Shown: positions 17,379 through 26,635 of the stretch, in pieces
Numbering within the stretch: the stretch's first letter is position 1
How the letters are laid out: each line of letters opens with the position of its first letter
Assembly (NCBI GenBank): GCA_024642245.1
Contig: JAHEBM010000033.1
Coordinates: 1-36,231, forward strand
Direction of reading: 5' to 3'
DNA: 36,231 bases
DNA from: Haliea sp.
Lineage (GTDB): Bacteria > Pseudomonadota > Gammaproteobacteria > Pseudomonadales > Halieaceae
Notes under the pieces: generated by a model
Seen by the model: the letters and a program-made list of their open reading frames with translations, nothing else
Databases searched by the model: none
Told to the model about the DNA's origin: nothing
Program-made: the position numbers and the translations under genes

Positions 17379-18023
17379 TCAGCGCGCCAGCACCGGAAGA
17401 TTGAGCAGCTCGATGAGCTCGTCGATGATTGCGAGGGGCTCATAGGCGGCTAATCGATCACCGCCATGCACACCGAAAGTCACCGCCACCGCCGGCACGC
17501 CCGCCCGCTGCGCCATTGCGAGGTCGTACTCGCTGTCCCCGATCATTACCACCTCCTGCGCCGACTTGCCCCTGGCCGCCATGATTTCATGCAGCATAAG
17601 TGGATCGGGCTTTGAGCTGGTCTCGTCTGCACACCGTGTCGCGTCAAAAAAATCCGTAAGCTCCAGCGCGGCCAGCACCCGGTCGAGGCCGCGGCGACTC
17701 TTGCCGGTTGCCACCGCCAGCTCAATCCCGCGCGCCCGCAGGCCATGGAGGGTTTCCATGGCGCCGTCAAATAGCTGCGTGGGAGCCCGGTGCGGGGACG
17801 CGAAGTGGCGGGAGTAAGCCGCCGCGATTTCACCCCTGGCGGCACTGCCCAGCTCCGGAAACAGCCGGGACAGGGCCTGGGGCAAGCCCAGACCCACGAT
17901 ATCGCGGACTGCGGCCGCCGGTGGCGGCGCAACGGCCAGCTCCTCGGCCGCATCCTGCATCGCGGAGACAATGTGATCCACGGAATTGCAGAGTGTACCG
18001 TCCCAATCAAATATAGCTATCAT
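17379..18023 (-). CDS. HAD-superfamily hydrolase (phosphoglycolate phosphatase-like)
   Basis: The 214-residue protein carries all four HAD motifs: DWDGT at the N-terminus (nucleophile Asp and acid Asp), VATGKS (motif II Thr), SSKPDP (motif III Lys) and GDSEYDLAMA (motif IV Asp pair). A helical cap domain lies between motifs I and II. It is a phosphomonoesterase of the Gph/PGP type. The same gene follows rluC in pseudomonads. The true substrate is not known. It begins six bases after rluC stops. sppA, which follows it in Pseudomonas, is absent. Confidence 0.9.
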   Translation of the reverse strand: MIAIFDWDGTLCNSVDHIVSAMQDAAEELAVAPPPAAAVRDIVGLGLPQALSRLFPELGSAARGEIAAAYSRHFASPHRAPTQLFDGAMETLHGLRARGIELAVATGKSRRGLDRVLAALELTDFFDATRCADETSSKPDPLMLHEIMAARGKSAQEVVMIGDSEYDLAMAQRAGVPAVAVTFGVHGGDRLAAYEPLAIIDELIELLNLPVLAR

Positions 18024-18029
18024 TGTCAG

Positions 18030-18986
18030 TTAGTTACGTAGTTTATTTAATGTATTTTCAAGGTCAGGATCGAGCCCGGCTTCCAGCGTAAGCGAACCTT
18101 TTCCGGGGAGCGACAGGCTCAGCGAGCGGGCGTGCAGGAACAATCGTTTCAGCCCCAGCGCGGAACACAGGGCGGCCGTGCGGTCATCGCTGTACTTGTC
18201 GTCACCCAGCAGCGGAAAGCCTGCATGCTTTGCGTGAACCCGGATCTGGTGGGTCCGCCCGGTAACGGGCTTGGCCTCGATGAGGGTGGCCTCGGAAAAC
18301 CGCTCAACAACGGTAAACTCGGTAACGGAGCGCTTGCCCTCCCGGGACACACGCACCATGCGCTCCCCCGACTGCAGGACATTCTTTTCCAGGGGCGCCT
18401 CCACCACCCGCAGGCTCCTGGGCCAGCTTCCCGCCACCAGGGCGAGGTAGCGCTTGTCGATCTTGTCCTCGCGCAGCTGGCGGTGCAGTTCGCGCAATAG
18501 AGCCGGTCGGCGGGCAATCATGATAAGGCCCGACGTATCCCGGTCGAGCCTGTGCACGAGCTCCAGGTAGCGGTCATCCGGGCGCAGCTGCCGCAGGCTC
18601 TCGATGAGCCCGAAGCTGAGGCCACTGCCACCGTGTACCGCCAACCCAGCGGGCTTGTTGAGCACCAGCAGATCATCATCTTCATACACAATGCGCTGTG
18701 ACAGCAGGTCCGCCCAGTAACGCGGCACCGGTGCAGGGGCCGTTGGCGATGGCCGGTGCAGGGGCGGAATCCGCACCAGGTCTCCCGCCAACAGGCGATG
18801 ATCCGCCTTGACCCGGCCCTTGTTCACCCGGATCTCACCCTTGCGCAAAGCCCGGTACAGCCGCGTTTTCGGCACGCCTTTGAGCTCGCGGACCAGGAAA
18901 TTGTCCAGGCGCTGCCCGGCGGAATCCGCGTCCACCGTGAGGTGGTGTACACCGGTAACAGGTCCGGGCTGGTCGTTGTCAGGCAT
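18030..18986 (-). CDS. rluC: 23S rRNA pseudouridine synthase RluC
   Basis: RluC makes pseudouridines 955, 2504 and 2580 of 23S rRNA (E. coli numbering). The 318-residue protein has an N-terminal S4 RNA-binding domain (about 22-75: RLDNFLVREL, GEIRVNKGRVK) and the RluA-type catalytic domain with HRLDRDTSG and catalytic Asp148, followed by GRTHQIRVH and PLLGDDKY. It is divergent from rne, as in E. coli and pseudomonads, which is why RluC is preferred to RluD or RluA. Confidence 0.94.
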   Translation of the reverse strand: MPDNDQPGPVTGVHHLTVDADSAGQRLDNFLVRELKGVPKTRLYRALRKGEIRVNKGRVKADHRLLAGDLVRIPPLHRPSPTAPAPVPRYWADLLSQRIVYEDDDLLVLNKPAGLAVHGGSGLSFGLIESLRQLRPDDRYLELVHRLDRDTSGLIMIARRPALLRELHRQLREDKIDKRYLALVAGSWPRSLRVVEAPLEKNVLQSGERMVRVSREGKRSVTEFTVVERFSEATLIEAKPVTGRTHQIRVHAKHAGFPLLGDDKYSDDRTAALCSALGLKRLFLHARSLSLSLPGKGSLTLEAGLDPDLENTLNKLRN

Positions 18987-19001
18987 AAGTAGCCGAAATC
19001 A

Positions 19002-19030
19002 TTTAACTTTCTTCCGTTTGCTGATATAGT
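19002..19030 (+). promoter_or_regulatory. Probable rne promoter
   Basis: TTTAAC (19002-19007), a 17-base gap and TATAGT (19025-19030) form a sigma-70-like promoter just upstream of the rluC ATG on the divergent strand. It predicts a leader of about 550 bases for rne. Confidence 0.5.
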
Positions 19031-19036
19031 CCCGCC

Positions 19037-19586
19037 GTGTGATTGCACCTGCCGGCAACAGAGCCCGGCACAGTGACTACGCAACCCACTGGCGACAGTT
19101 TGGACCTGCCCAAGAGACGCACGGTTCCGCCAGTCTGATCACACACCGACTAACGGATGTTGTCGCCCTGTTTGTAGAGCGAGAGTCATAGATGCTCCGC
19201 TGCCAGCCGAACGAAACCAAGCAGCTGATCTAAACAAGGGTGTCGACAATTTAATAAACCGCGCAGCAGATACTGCCGGGACACAGAATCAGTTATTCAG
19301 ACAACACAGCGTGGTCGCAGGTCCCAGGTGCTGCGACACTAGCAAAAAGGCGAAAGCAGTACCACTAAACTTTCCCCGAGACGCTGTAGCAACCACGGCC
19401 CCGCCGGTGGTTGCCGTTGACCAGACACCTGGGCGCCAGGAGCGGCGCGAGCGGTTTTACCCGCCGGTAGTGTACCGGCACAGGTGACATCTTTTCACGC
19501 TGGTTCCTGTGGCCGGCCCCATGGGGCCGGCAATGGCGCTGATTCCTGCCCCGCCAGGCCTGTTGCATAAAGGCTAATGGCATATC
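19037..19586 (+). promoter_or_regulatory. Long structured 5' leader of rne
   Basis: About 550 bases without a gene precede rne. In E. coli the rne leader folds into hairpins that let RNase E cut and repress its own mRNA. Here GTGTGAT (about 19037-19043) can pair with ATCACAC (about 19137-19143) to enclose a domain. A perfect 20-base palindrome at 19512-19531 gives a very stable hairpin 55 bases before the start codon. Autoregulation is inferred from the family. Confidence 0.55.
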
Positions 19587-22304
19587 ATGAAAAAAATGTT
19601 AATCAATGCAACTCAACCCGAGGAGTTGCGCGTAGCACTGGTCGACGGGCAGCGCCTGTACGACCTGGACATCGAAAACCGCACACGACTGCAAAAGAAA
19701 TCCAATATCTACAAGGGCAAAATCACCCGGGTTGAACCCAGCCTGGAAGCAGCCTTCGTGGAGTTTGGTGCAGACCGCCACGGCTTTCTCCCCCTCAAGG
19801 AAATTGCACGGGAGTATTTCTACCGCAAGCCCCCGGGCGATGCCGAAGGGCGACTGAAGATAAAGGACGTCGTCAAGGAAGGCACCGAGATCATCGTACA
19901 GGTGGACAAGGAAGAGCGCGGCAACAAGGGCGCGGCCCTGACCACCTTCATCAGCCTGGCTGGACGCTACATGGTGCTGATGCCCAACAACCCCAGGGCC
20001 GGCGGTATCTCGAGGCGTATCGATGGCGATGACCGCACCGAGTTGCGCGAGGCGCTCAGTGCCCTGGAAATCCCCAACGGCATGGGTGTCATTATCCGCA
20101 CCGCCGGCGTGGGACGCTCTGCCGAGGAGTTGCAGTGGGACCTGAATTACCTGCTGCAACTGTGGGAGGCCATTACAACGGCCAACGCAGAGGTAAAGGC
20201 CCCGGAACTGCTTTTCCAGGAGAGCAACGTCATTATCAGGGCGGTGCGCGACTACCTGCGCGAGGATGTCGACCAGGTACTGATCGACTCGGCGGACGCA
20301 TTCCGCCAGGCGACAGATTTTGTCAGCCAGGTCATGCCACAGTACAAGAGTCGTATACGCATGTACCAGGACAGCATTCCGCTGTTCAATCGCTTCCAGA
20401 TCGAGAGCCAGATCGAGACCGCGTTCCAGCGTGAAGTCCGCCTGCCGTCCGGCGGCTCCATCGTGATCGACCCCACCGAGGCGCTGATCTCCATCGACAT
20501 CAACTCTGCCCGCGCCACCCGCGGCGGTGATATCGAGGAAACAGCCCTGCAGACCAACCTGGAGGCCGCAGATGAAATTGCCCGCCAGTTACGCCTGCGC
20601 GACATGGGCGGCCTGGTGGTTATCGACTTTATCGACATGTTGTCTGCCCGCAACCAGCGGTTGGTGGAAAACCGGGTGCGCGATGCACTGGCCATTGACC
20701 GGGCCCGGGTGCAGGTGGGACGCATCTCCCGTTTCGGCCTGCTGGAAATGTCACGCCAGCGCCTGCGCCCATCGCTGGGCGAGACCAGCGCGATAGTCTG
20801 CCCACGCTGTACCGGCCAGGGCAGCATCCGCGACACCAAGTCACTGGCACTTTCGATTTTGCGCCTGCTGGAAGAGGAGGCAATCAAGGATCGCAGCGTG
20901 GAAGTCCGGGCTATCGTGCCGGTCGACGTGGCGGCCTACCTGCTCAACGAGAAGCGCGCCGCACTGACCGAAATAGAACTGGTCAGCAAGACCCGCGTCC
21001 TGGTCATTCCCAATCCAAACCTCGAGACGCCCCACTTCGAAGTGCAGCGCCTGCGTGACGACGAGGTCGATGGCGACCATGAAGTGAGCTACAACGTCGA
21101 CATCACCGTGCCCGACACGGAAACCATCAGTGATTCGCACAGTGCCGACATCCCGGTCCAGAAGGCAGCCGTACAGGGAATTTCACCCCAGGCCGCGCCA
21201 CCGCCCGCGCCCATCGCGGAGCAGCCCAAGCCGGTCAGCCAGGCCGCGCCTGCAGCACCGAAAAAAGGCCTGCTGGCACGCCTTTTCTCCGGTTTGCTGG
21301 GCAACGCCGAGCCCGAGCCTGTCGTTGAAGTCGCCACGCCAAGGACCAGCGAAAAGCCCGCGCCCCGCACCGGGCAGAAGTCCCAGGGAAATCGCAATCG
21401 ACGCCGCAGCGGCGGTCAGGACAAAGCCGAGCAACGGCCCCGCAACCAGGACGGCCGCAAGAAGGAAGCACGCTCGGATGATGAGCGGGAGCCGCAAAAG
21501 CGCCAGCGCAGTGATGACTCTGGCCGCGGTAATGGCCAGGGGCGTCGTCGTGGCGGTCGGGACGGGCAGCGACGCCGACCCGAGGCTGTCGAGGAAGCCG
21601 CCAACGAGTCTCTGGAATCAACAGCGCAGGAAGCACAGGAAGCACTGGCAGAGCAGGACTCCCAGGATGATCGCGAGAAGCCGCGCAAGCGTCCCAGCGA
21701 CATGAAGCGCGGGGAACCCCAGCGCCGCCGCCGCAATCGCGGTCGCAAGTCCGAGAGCAGCTCCGCCGACGCAGCGACACAGGACGCCCCGGCACAGGAA
21801 GACCAGCCGATCGCGGCAGTCGCCGCTTCGATCGAGCCCACTGCTGCAACGCCTGTCGTCGAGGCTGTCGCCGAACTCGCCAGCGATGCACCAGTGACAC
21901 CGGACGCGACACCCGTTGCCACGCCCGACCAGGCGCAGCTCGCACTCGAAACAAGTCCGGTGCAAACCGCTGCAGCGGCACAGGAAATGCCTTCAATGGA
22001 AGCGCCAGCCAGGGCCATTCCGCCGGCAACTGTCGCGGAGCCTGTGGCGGCAGCGCCCCGGGAACAACTGGTGCTGGAGGTTGGCTCCGGCCTGAACGAA
22101 CAGGGTCGCGCCCTGAACGACCCCAGGGTAGAGGCCAGGCCGGTAGGTGTGGTGGAAATCATTACCTCACACCCTGCCCTTTTCAGCGATTTCGTCGCGC
22201 CGCCGGTCGCCCCCAGCGACAGGATTGTACATCGCGCCAGCAATGATCCACGCGGACCCGCGCCGCTGGAACACAGCTACGCGGAGGCGGCGGGGCAATC
22301 CTGA
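19587..22304 (+). CDS. rne: Ribonuclease E
   Basis: RNase E is the essential endonuclease that starts mRNA decay, matures rRNA and tRNA, and scaffolds the degradosome at the inner membrane. The first 530 residues are very close to E. coli: S1 domain (about 38-120), 5'-sensor region, DNase I-like domain with catalytic Asp303 in [12 protein letters not shown] and the second Asp in VIDFIDM near 346-350, and the zinc-link CPRCTGQG at about 405-412. The C-terminal half is low-complexity. It has a likely membrane-targeting amphipathic helix ([14 protein letters not shown], about 558-572), an Arg-rich RNA-binding stretch (about 590-660), then an Ala/Pro/Glu-rich tail. At 905 residues it is shorter than E. 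coli (1061). The Shine-Dalgarno is weak, fitting leader-based control. Confidence 0.97.
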   Translation: MKKMLINATQPEELRVALVDGQRLYDLDIENRTRLQKKSNIYKGKITRVEPSLEAAFVEFGADRHGFLPLKEIAREYFYRKPPGDAEGRLKIKDVVKEGTEIIVQVDKEERGNKGAALTTFISLAGRYMVLMPNNPRAGGISRRIDGDDRTELREALSALEIPNGMGVIIRTAGVGRSAEELQWDLNYLLQLWEAITTANAEVKAPELLFQESNVIIRAVRDYLREDVDQVLIDSADAFRQATDFVSQVMPQYKSRIRMYQDSIPLFNRFQIESQIETAFQREVRLPSGGSIVIDPTEALISIDINSARATRGGDIEETALQTNLEAADEIARQLRLRDMGGLVVIDFIDMLSARNQRLVENRVRDALAIDRARVQVGRISRFGLLEMSRQRLRPSLGETSAIVCPRCTGQGSIRDTKSLALSILRLLEEEAIKDRSVEVRAIVPVDVAAYLLNEKRAALTEIELVSKTRVLVIPNPNLETPHFEVQRLRDDEVDGDHEVSYNVDITVPDTETISDSHSADIPVQKAAVQGISPQAAPPPAPIAEQPKPVSQAAPAAPKKGLLARLFSGLLGNAEPEPVVEVATPRTSEKPAPRTGQKSQGNRNRRRSGGQDKAEQRPRNQDGRKKEARSDDEREPQKRQRSDDSGRGNGQGRRRGGRDGQRRRPEAVEEAANESLESTAQEAQEALAEQDSQDDREKPRKRPSDMKRGEPQRRRRNRGRKSESSSADAATQDAPAQEDQPIAAVAASIEPTAATPVVEAVAELASDAPVTPDATPVATPDQAQLALETSPVQTAAAAQEMPSMEAPARAIPPATVAEPVAAAPREQLVLEVGSGLNEQGRALNDPRVEARPVGVVEIITSHPALFSDFVAPPVAPSDRIVHRASNDPRGPAPLEHSYAEAAGQS

Positions 22305-22307
22305 TTA

Positions 22308-22349
22308 AAATAGCGCACGAGAGGCCGCGGGCCTCTTGTGCCGCTATTT
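22308..22349 (+). terminator. Long hairpin after rne (probable 3' end of rne mRNA)
   Basis: About 18 paired bases, AAATAGCG-CACGAGAGGCC against GGCCTCTTGTG-C-CGCTATTT with one bulged C and a three-base loop. It follows the rne stop by three bases. The T-run is short (TTTC). Its right arm also contains the tRNA-Ser -35 region. Confidence 0.65.
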
Positions 22350-22363
22350 CATCACTGTATAAT
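22336..22363 (+). promoter_or_regulatory. Promoter of tRNA-Ser
   Basis: TTGTGC (22336-22341), a 16-base gap and a perfect TATAAT (22358-22363) are followed by the GC-rich discriminator CCCGCCC, typical of stable-RNA promoters under stringent control. The start falls about 50 bases before the tRNA. Confidence 0.7.
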
Positions 22364-22418
22364 CCCGCCCTGTCGCGCCCCGGGTGCGACAAGGTGTAAG
22401 CAGTACAAAAGGTTTTTC

Positions 22419-22508
22419 GGTGGGCTGGCTGAGTGGTCGAAAGCGGCGGTCTTGAAAACCGTTGAGGGTTTATCCCCTCCCGGGGTTCGAATCCCTGGCC
22501 CACCGCCA
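22419..22508 (+). tRNA. tRNA-Ser(UGA)
   Basis: A 90-nt class II tRNA with acceptor stem GGTGGGC/GCCCACC, encoded GCCA end, anticodon loop CTTGAAA (anticodon TGA), a long variable arm and T-loop TTCGAAT. It has its own promoter and terminator and stands alone between rne and the porin gene. Confidence 0.97.
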
Positions 22509-22516
22509 TATTTCAA

Positions 22517-22545
22517 GGGGTTTCGAGCGATCGAAGCCCCTTTTT
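22517..22545 (+). terminator. Intrinsic terminator of tRNA-Ser
   Basis: Ten-base arms GGGGTTTCGA/TCGAAGCCCC (one G-T pair) with loop GCGA are followed by TTTTT. It ends nine to 37 bases after the tRNA 3' end. Confidence 0.92.
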
Positions 22546-22623
22546 CGTTTCAGGTTGCCACGCAACCGGGACAGTTCGACCTCGCCATTCGCAACACCAC
22601 ACATGACTAACATAACACCAGGG

Positions 22624-24063
22624 TCAGCGCCCCAGCAGCAGGTCACCGGTATCGAAATCCACCTTCAGGCTGAACTGGATACGGTAGTCGGAGCCGATAT
22701 TGCCGGAGATATCCTCGCGCTGCCCCCAGATAAACTCCGTGCCCAGCATGACGTGATCCATCGGGTAGTGCAGCAGGTTGATCTGCGCGATCTGCCCCCG
22801 CTTGAATTCAGTCGGGGACTGGCCATCACTGGTATCGAGGTCGATGAGTGACCAGCCAACAGAGGTGGACCACTGCTGGTTCCAGAAGTGGTCGTAATAG
22901 GTACTGACGCCGATGATCGGCACCGTCTCGGCCCCGGCCCTGAGAATATCCGCCGAGTCGGGGGCGATGTCGAGACCACCGTCATTCATGTAATTACCAA
23001 TGCCCTCGCCGTAGGCTACTTGTACCTTCAGCATATCCCTGCCCCAGGTCTTGAGCCCGGCACTGGTGTTCAGACCCCAGCCAATCTCATAGTCGTCGGA
23101 ACCGGTATCGAGTCTCTCGTAACCGAGTTTGCGCACGATACCCGCAAGCTGGTAATGCCCGAATTCACCATTGTCACGAAAGCGAAGCGCCAGGTCAGGC
23201 AGGTCGTTGTACGCCTGGAACACGTCTTGCGCAGTGGAATCCACGGACCCGCAATCGTCAGCGGCGTTGGGCAGGTTACAGTTGTCGATGTCACGGAATC
23301 GCCCAACAGTCAGGGCCGTGTCAGGATTCTCAAGGCTGACAGCGAATTCATCTTCACCCAGGGGAAAGGTATATCGCGCCTGTTTATTGCGATAAAACAC
23401 CATCCCGCTCGGCCCCCAGTAATCTATGGTGTTGGGGAAGATATCGATATCCATGAAGTTGGACCAGGTCTGGCCCATGCCGAAGTTCTTGTAAGTCGCC
23501 CATGCATGACGCACCCGCAGTGTGGTCTGTCCCTGGTCGGAGCCCACACCAAACAATTCGCCCTCGAGCTTGTAGGTGATGTCGTCGCCATAGTCGCCTT
23601 TGATACCGAGTCTTGACTGGCGCACGCTGAAATTGAAGTCGCCGTCGTTACCGTAGGCACCGCTCCGGGTGGGAATCGTCGTGACCCTCAGGGTATCCGC
23701 CCAATCCGGATCCACACGCTTGAAATCATAGATGGCATCGGCCTGTACAAAGCCATACACGTCGGCTGTGAGCTTGCGCTGTGCCGTGCTGTCTTCTGGT
23801 GGCACCCCGGGGCCAGTCGGCGCCTGCGCTGCCTGTGTGAGCTGTTGTGTTGGCGCCATGACACCGCCATCACCGGCTTTCAGCCGTTGGAGTTCTGCGC
23901 TCATGGATTCCAGCATACGTTGCTGCTGCTCCATGACAGTCCTTTGCTGGTTCAGCTGTTGTTCCAGCGCGGCGATTCTATCTGCATCGGTGGCAGCTGC
24001 GGCGCTGAACGTACTGCAGGCTGACAAAACGGCTGCCGCTAAACAAACCTTGTTGTTGCTCAT
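22624..24063 (-). CDS. DcaP-like trimeric outer-membrane porin
   Basis: The 479-residue protein has a signal peptide (cleavage likely after SAAAA near 24), a periplasmic coiled-coil segment (about 28-65, with MEQQQRMLESM), a Pro/Gln linker, and a beta-barrel starting at KLTADVYGFVQADAIYDF. This is the DcaP family layout, trimeric porins that pass small acids in Acinetobacter and relatives. RQSRLGIKGDYG and RVRHAWATYKNFGMGQTWSNFMD are typical. LSAC resembles a lipobox, but the Ala-rich region after it makes ordinary signal peptidase cleavage more likely. The C-terminus is odd: the expected aromatic end (FSLKVDF) is followed by nine extra residues (DTGDLLLGR). It follows the glutaminase gene by 38 bases with GAGGT before the ATG, suggesting a shared role in glutamine or glutamate uptake. 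Confidence 0.85.
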   Translation of the reverse strand: MSNNKVCLAAAVLSACSTFSAAAATDADRIAALEQQLNQQRTVMEQQQRMLESMSAELQRLKAGDGGVMAPTQQLTQAAQAPTGPGVPPEDSTAQRKLTADVYGFVQADAIYDFKRVDPDWADTLRVTTIPTRSGAYGNDGDFNFSVRQSRLGIKGDYGDDITYKLEGELFGVGSDQGQTTLRVRHAWATYKNFGMGQTWSNFMDIDIFPNTIDYWGPSGMVFYRNKQARYTFPLGEDEFAVSLENPDTALTVGRFRDIDNCNLPNAADDCGSVDSTAQDVFQAYNDLPDLALRFRDNGEFGHYQLAGIVRKLGYERLDTGSDDYEIGWGLNTSAGLKTWGRDMLKVQVAYGEGIGNYMNDGGLDIAPDSADILRAGAETVPIIGVSTYYDHFWNQQWSTSVGWSLIDLDTSDGQSPTEFKRGQIAQINLLHYPMDHVMLGTEFIWGQREDISGNIGSDYRIQFSLKVDFDTGDLLLGR

Positions 24064-24101
24064 GTGGGTTACCTCGATTTGAATCTACAACACCGCCGGT
24101 G

Positions 24102-25124
24102 TCACTTTGCCGGCGTCACGGCGTACGGGTTACCACCCAGCGCATTGGAAATGTCGGCTATTGCCTTCTGCGCACGCACGCTGTTACCTGCCGCATCAAG
24201 CGGTGGCGAGATCACGGCGATACCAAAGCGCCCGGGTGATACGGCAATGATTCCGCCCCCAACGCCGCTTTTGGCGGGTAAGCCAGTAAGGAATAGCCAC
24301 TTGCCAGAGTCATCGTAAAGACCGGCGGTGGCCATAACCGCGAGCACTTCGGCTACATTTTCATTGCGCATGACCTGCTTGCCGGTGATGGGATTGCGGC
24401 CGCCGTTGGCCAGGGTGGCCGCCATCGCCGCCAGGTCGCGCGCGTTCACATTGACCGAGCATTGCTCGGTATAGATATCCGTCGCCTGGTCCGGGTTGTC
24501 CTTGATATGCCCATAGGCGTACATGAGCTTGGCTATGGCCTGGTTGCGCTGGTTTGTCGCCGCCTCGGATTTGAATACCTCCTGGTTGACGCTCAGCTCT
24601 CGCCCTGCAAAGGCAGCGTAGTAGCTGAGGATCTTGTTCCAGATGTCCTCCCGCGAGTTGCCCGCGACCATACTGGTGGCGGTGATGGCACCGGCATTCA
24701 CCAGCGGATTCATCTCGGCGCCCTTGTACTGCTCCACCGCCACAATGGAGTTAAACACCTGGCCGGTAGCATCCACACCCATATTGTTGAATATGGCCTC
24801 GGGATCCTTTTCGTCCATGACCAGCGCCATGGTAAAAACCTTGGAGATTGACTGTATCGAAACCTCCGATTTCACGTCTCCCGCGGTATAAACCTCGCCT
24901 TCCGGTGTTACCAACGCGATGCCGTAGATGTTCGAATCCACCTTGGCAAGCGCAGGGATATAATCCGCGTTGGCTCCTTCCTGCAGGTCCTTGTATTTTG
25001 CGTAGGCCGCAGCCAATGCTGCTTCAACATCGGCTTTGGCGAGCCGCTCGCCGGCCTGCAGGCTGGCCGCAAACACACACGCCGCCAGCAGGAGCACGCC
25101 TTTCGTCAATAACTGAAACTTCAT
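24102..25124 (-). CDS. glsA: Glutaminase A, exported
   Basis: Glutaminase hydrolyses glutamine to glutamate and ammonia. The 340-residue protein has the serine-dependent beta-lactamase-like fold with catalytic Ser92-x-x-Lys95 in EVSIQSISKVF, then MNPLVNAGAI, the Tyr-containing CSVNVNARDLA region and PAKSGVGGGI. Unlike the cytosolic E. coli enzymes it carries a signal peptide (MKFQLLTKG..., cleavage likely after SLQA, residue 24), so it should act in the periplasm. LAAC within the signal also resembles a lipobox. The start at 25124 is chosen over an ATG 16 codons upstream because GAGGAGA lies six bases before it and the signal peptide begins there. It probably forms an operon with the DcaP-like porin. 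Confidence 0.93.
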   Translation of the reverse strand: MKFQLLTKGVLLLAACVFAASLQAGERLAKADVEAALAAAYAKYKDLQEGANADYIPALAKVDSNIYGIALVTPEGEVYTAGDVKSEVSIQSISKVFTMALVMDEKDPEAIFNNMGVDATGQVFNSIVAVEQYKGAEMNPLVNAGAITATSMVAGNSREDIWNKILSYYAAFAGRELSVNQEVFKSEAATNQRNQAIAKLMYAYGHIKDNPDQATDIYTEQCSVNVNARDLAAMAATLANGGRNPITGKQVMRNENVAEVLAVMATAGLYDDSGKWLFLTGLPAKSGVGGGIIAVSPGRFGIAVISPPLDAAGNSVRAQKAIADISNALGGNPYAVTPAK

Positions 25125-25366
25125 ACAATTCTCCTCAAGCATTGGTCTTTGACTAGATTGGTCCCGAAACAATACTTCTTGCGTCCAGCAGGTGCCGGAT
25201 ATCTTTATAGACCAGACGGGTTCCGCAGGGATTGCCGCCTTGCATGCCTATTGTGGTGAATATTCAGCCAGCGCGCGGCCCCGCCATAACGAGGACGAGG
25301 CAGCAAGAATAGGCTTACGCAAGCAAAACAGCTTAAACCTGCTACGGTGAGTCCCCCTGCCCTGCC

Positions 25367-26635
25367 TCAATTTCCCACTGCGCCCGTGTGGTAGGGGGAA
25401 AGATCGAGCACTTCAATTTCCCTGATGGAGGTCGGACTCTGCGACACCCACATCACCACTCTGCGTCCATCGGTAAAATACGGATCCCCTGTCAGGTTGC
25501 CTCGCGGCTTTTCGTAGGGCGCGACACCAACACCGCCGACATAGGCAAATTTCTCCAGGGATTCCGAGTAAGCAAAATCTTCCAGCAGGAATTCCCTGGT
25601 CTCGTCCACGTTTGGATCTATCTTATGCGTCGTGATGGTGCGCCAGGTGAAATGCACACCGATATCGCGACTGATCTGGCCTATCCATACGGGCTCGCCC
25701 TCAAATCGCAAGGGTGTCAACCAGAGCCGCAAATGATTGCGCTCATTAATGCTGTTCCTGGCACGTTGCATGGCAGCGTCCTGGGAGCGGCCGAACACGT
25801 AAAGAGGACTTACAGGCGAATACCGATAACGGCCGCCGGAGATCGCCGATACAGCGGTTTTGATCAGCGAACTCCCGTATATCGTCTCGGTTTCGTCCCA
25901 CCCGGCACGCATAAGTGCGTAATACACATCTTTGATCTGGCCTACAAACACCAGGTTCAAGGGGTCACCTTTATCCTCGCCTTTCTCATCGCGCACACAA
26001 CACGGCATCGACTCCAGGCCGGCAACCAGCTGTGCCAGGTCGACATCCCTCAGCTCCGATTGCGGGTACATGCCCTGAATGTCTACCTCATAATGGTCGA
26101 GCTTGAGGCCCGGTACCGGAACGAAAAAACTCATCATGTAGGGGTCGCCATCACCGATGACATCGACATTAAAAGACTTGGTACCCTCGTCCACGCGACT
26201 GAAAACATAGCCGGATTGAGTGCTGTGGGGAGGTACAGGCAGGCGCACGATGCTCCGTCTTTCTATCTGCCGTGAGCCGTCGTCTTCGCCGGCATCGGTG
26301 CGATTGCGCTGGACTGCCTCCCTCGGGGTAAAATACGCGCGGTCCAGGCCCATCGGGGTCAGGAAAAGCGTACTGTCACCGCGATTTTCCACCTGCACCC
26401 AGACCGGCTGGATATTGCTTCGGTAAAGATCAGCATCAAAGATTTCCCGGGTTTCCTCGGCGCTGGGAACCGCGGTCGATACAGTCAGGTTGCGCTCCGT
26501 TTGCACGTACAAACGATCATTGGGAGGTGGCACCCGCCCCGCCTCGATCGCCATCTTTTCGGCCTCATCGGCGCCCGCAGACCCGGCCCCGAGTGCGAAA
26601 AGCAAAACAAGGGTTGCAAATGCGCGATCAGTCAT
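25367..26635 (-). CDS. Exported LssY_C-domain protein, second tandem paralogue
   Basis: Function unknown. The 422-residue protein has a signal peptide (MTDRAFATLVLLFALGAGSAGA). An N-terminal region of about 200 residues follows (QPVWVQVENRGDS, GLDRAYFTP). The C-terminal half resembles the LssY_C domain: PLNLVFVGQ, ALMRAGWDET, SPLYVFGRSQD, NHLRLWLTPL, EPVWIGQISRDIG, THKIDPNVDETREFL. An LESMPCC motif just before that domain is shared with the upstream paralogue. The start at 26635 overlaps the end of the paralogue by eight bases (ATGACTGA), so translation is probably coupled. LssY_C proteins are found near lipid phosphatases or secretion genes in other bacteria, but none is present here. Two consecutive Cys in the exported form suggest a disulfide. 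Confidence 0.75.
   Translation of the reverse strand: MTDRAFATLVLLFALGAGSAGADEAEKMAIEAGRVPPPNDRLYVQTERNLTVSTAVPSAEETREIFDADLYRSNIQPVWVQVENRGDSTLFLTPMGLDRAYFTPREAVQRNRTDAGEDDGSRQIERRSIVRLPVPPHSTQSGYVFSRVDEGTKSFNVDVIGDGDPYMMSFFVPVPGLKLDHYEVDIQGMYPQSELRDVDLAQLVAGLESMPCCVRDEKGEDKGDPLNLVFVGQIKDVYYALMRAGWDETETIYGSSLIKTAVSAISGGRYRYSPVSPLYVFGRSQDAAMQRARNSINERNHLRLWLTPLRFEGEPVWIGQISRDIGVHFTWRTITTHKIDPNVDETREFLLEDFAYSESLEKFAYVGGVGVAPYEKPRGNLTGDPYFTDGRRVVMWVSQSPTSIREIEVLDLSPYHTGAVGN

Noticed and set aside
21235-22243. Long minus-strand frames opposite the rne C-terminal half
   Set aside because: They arise from the GC-rich, low-complexity Arg/Ala/Pro coding of RNase E; no ribosome site or known motif.
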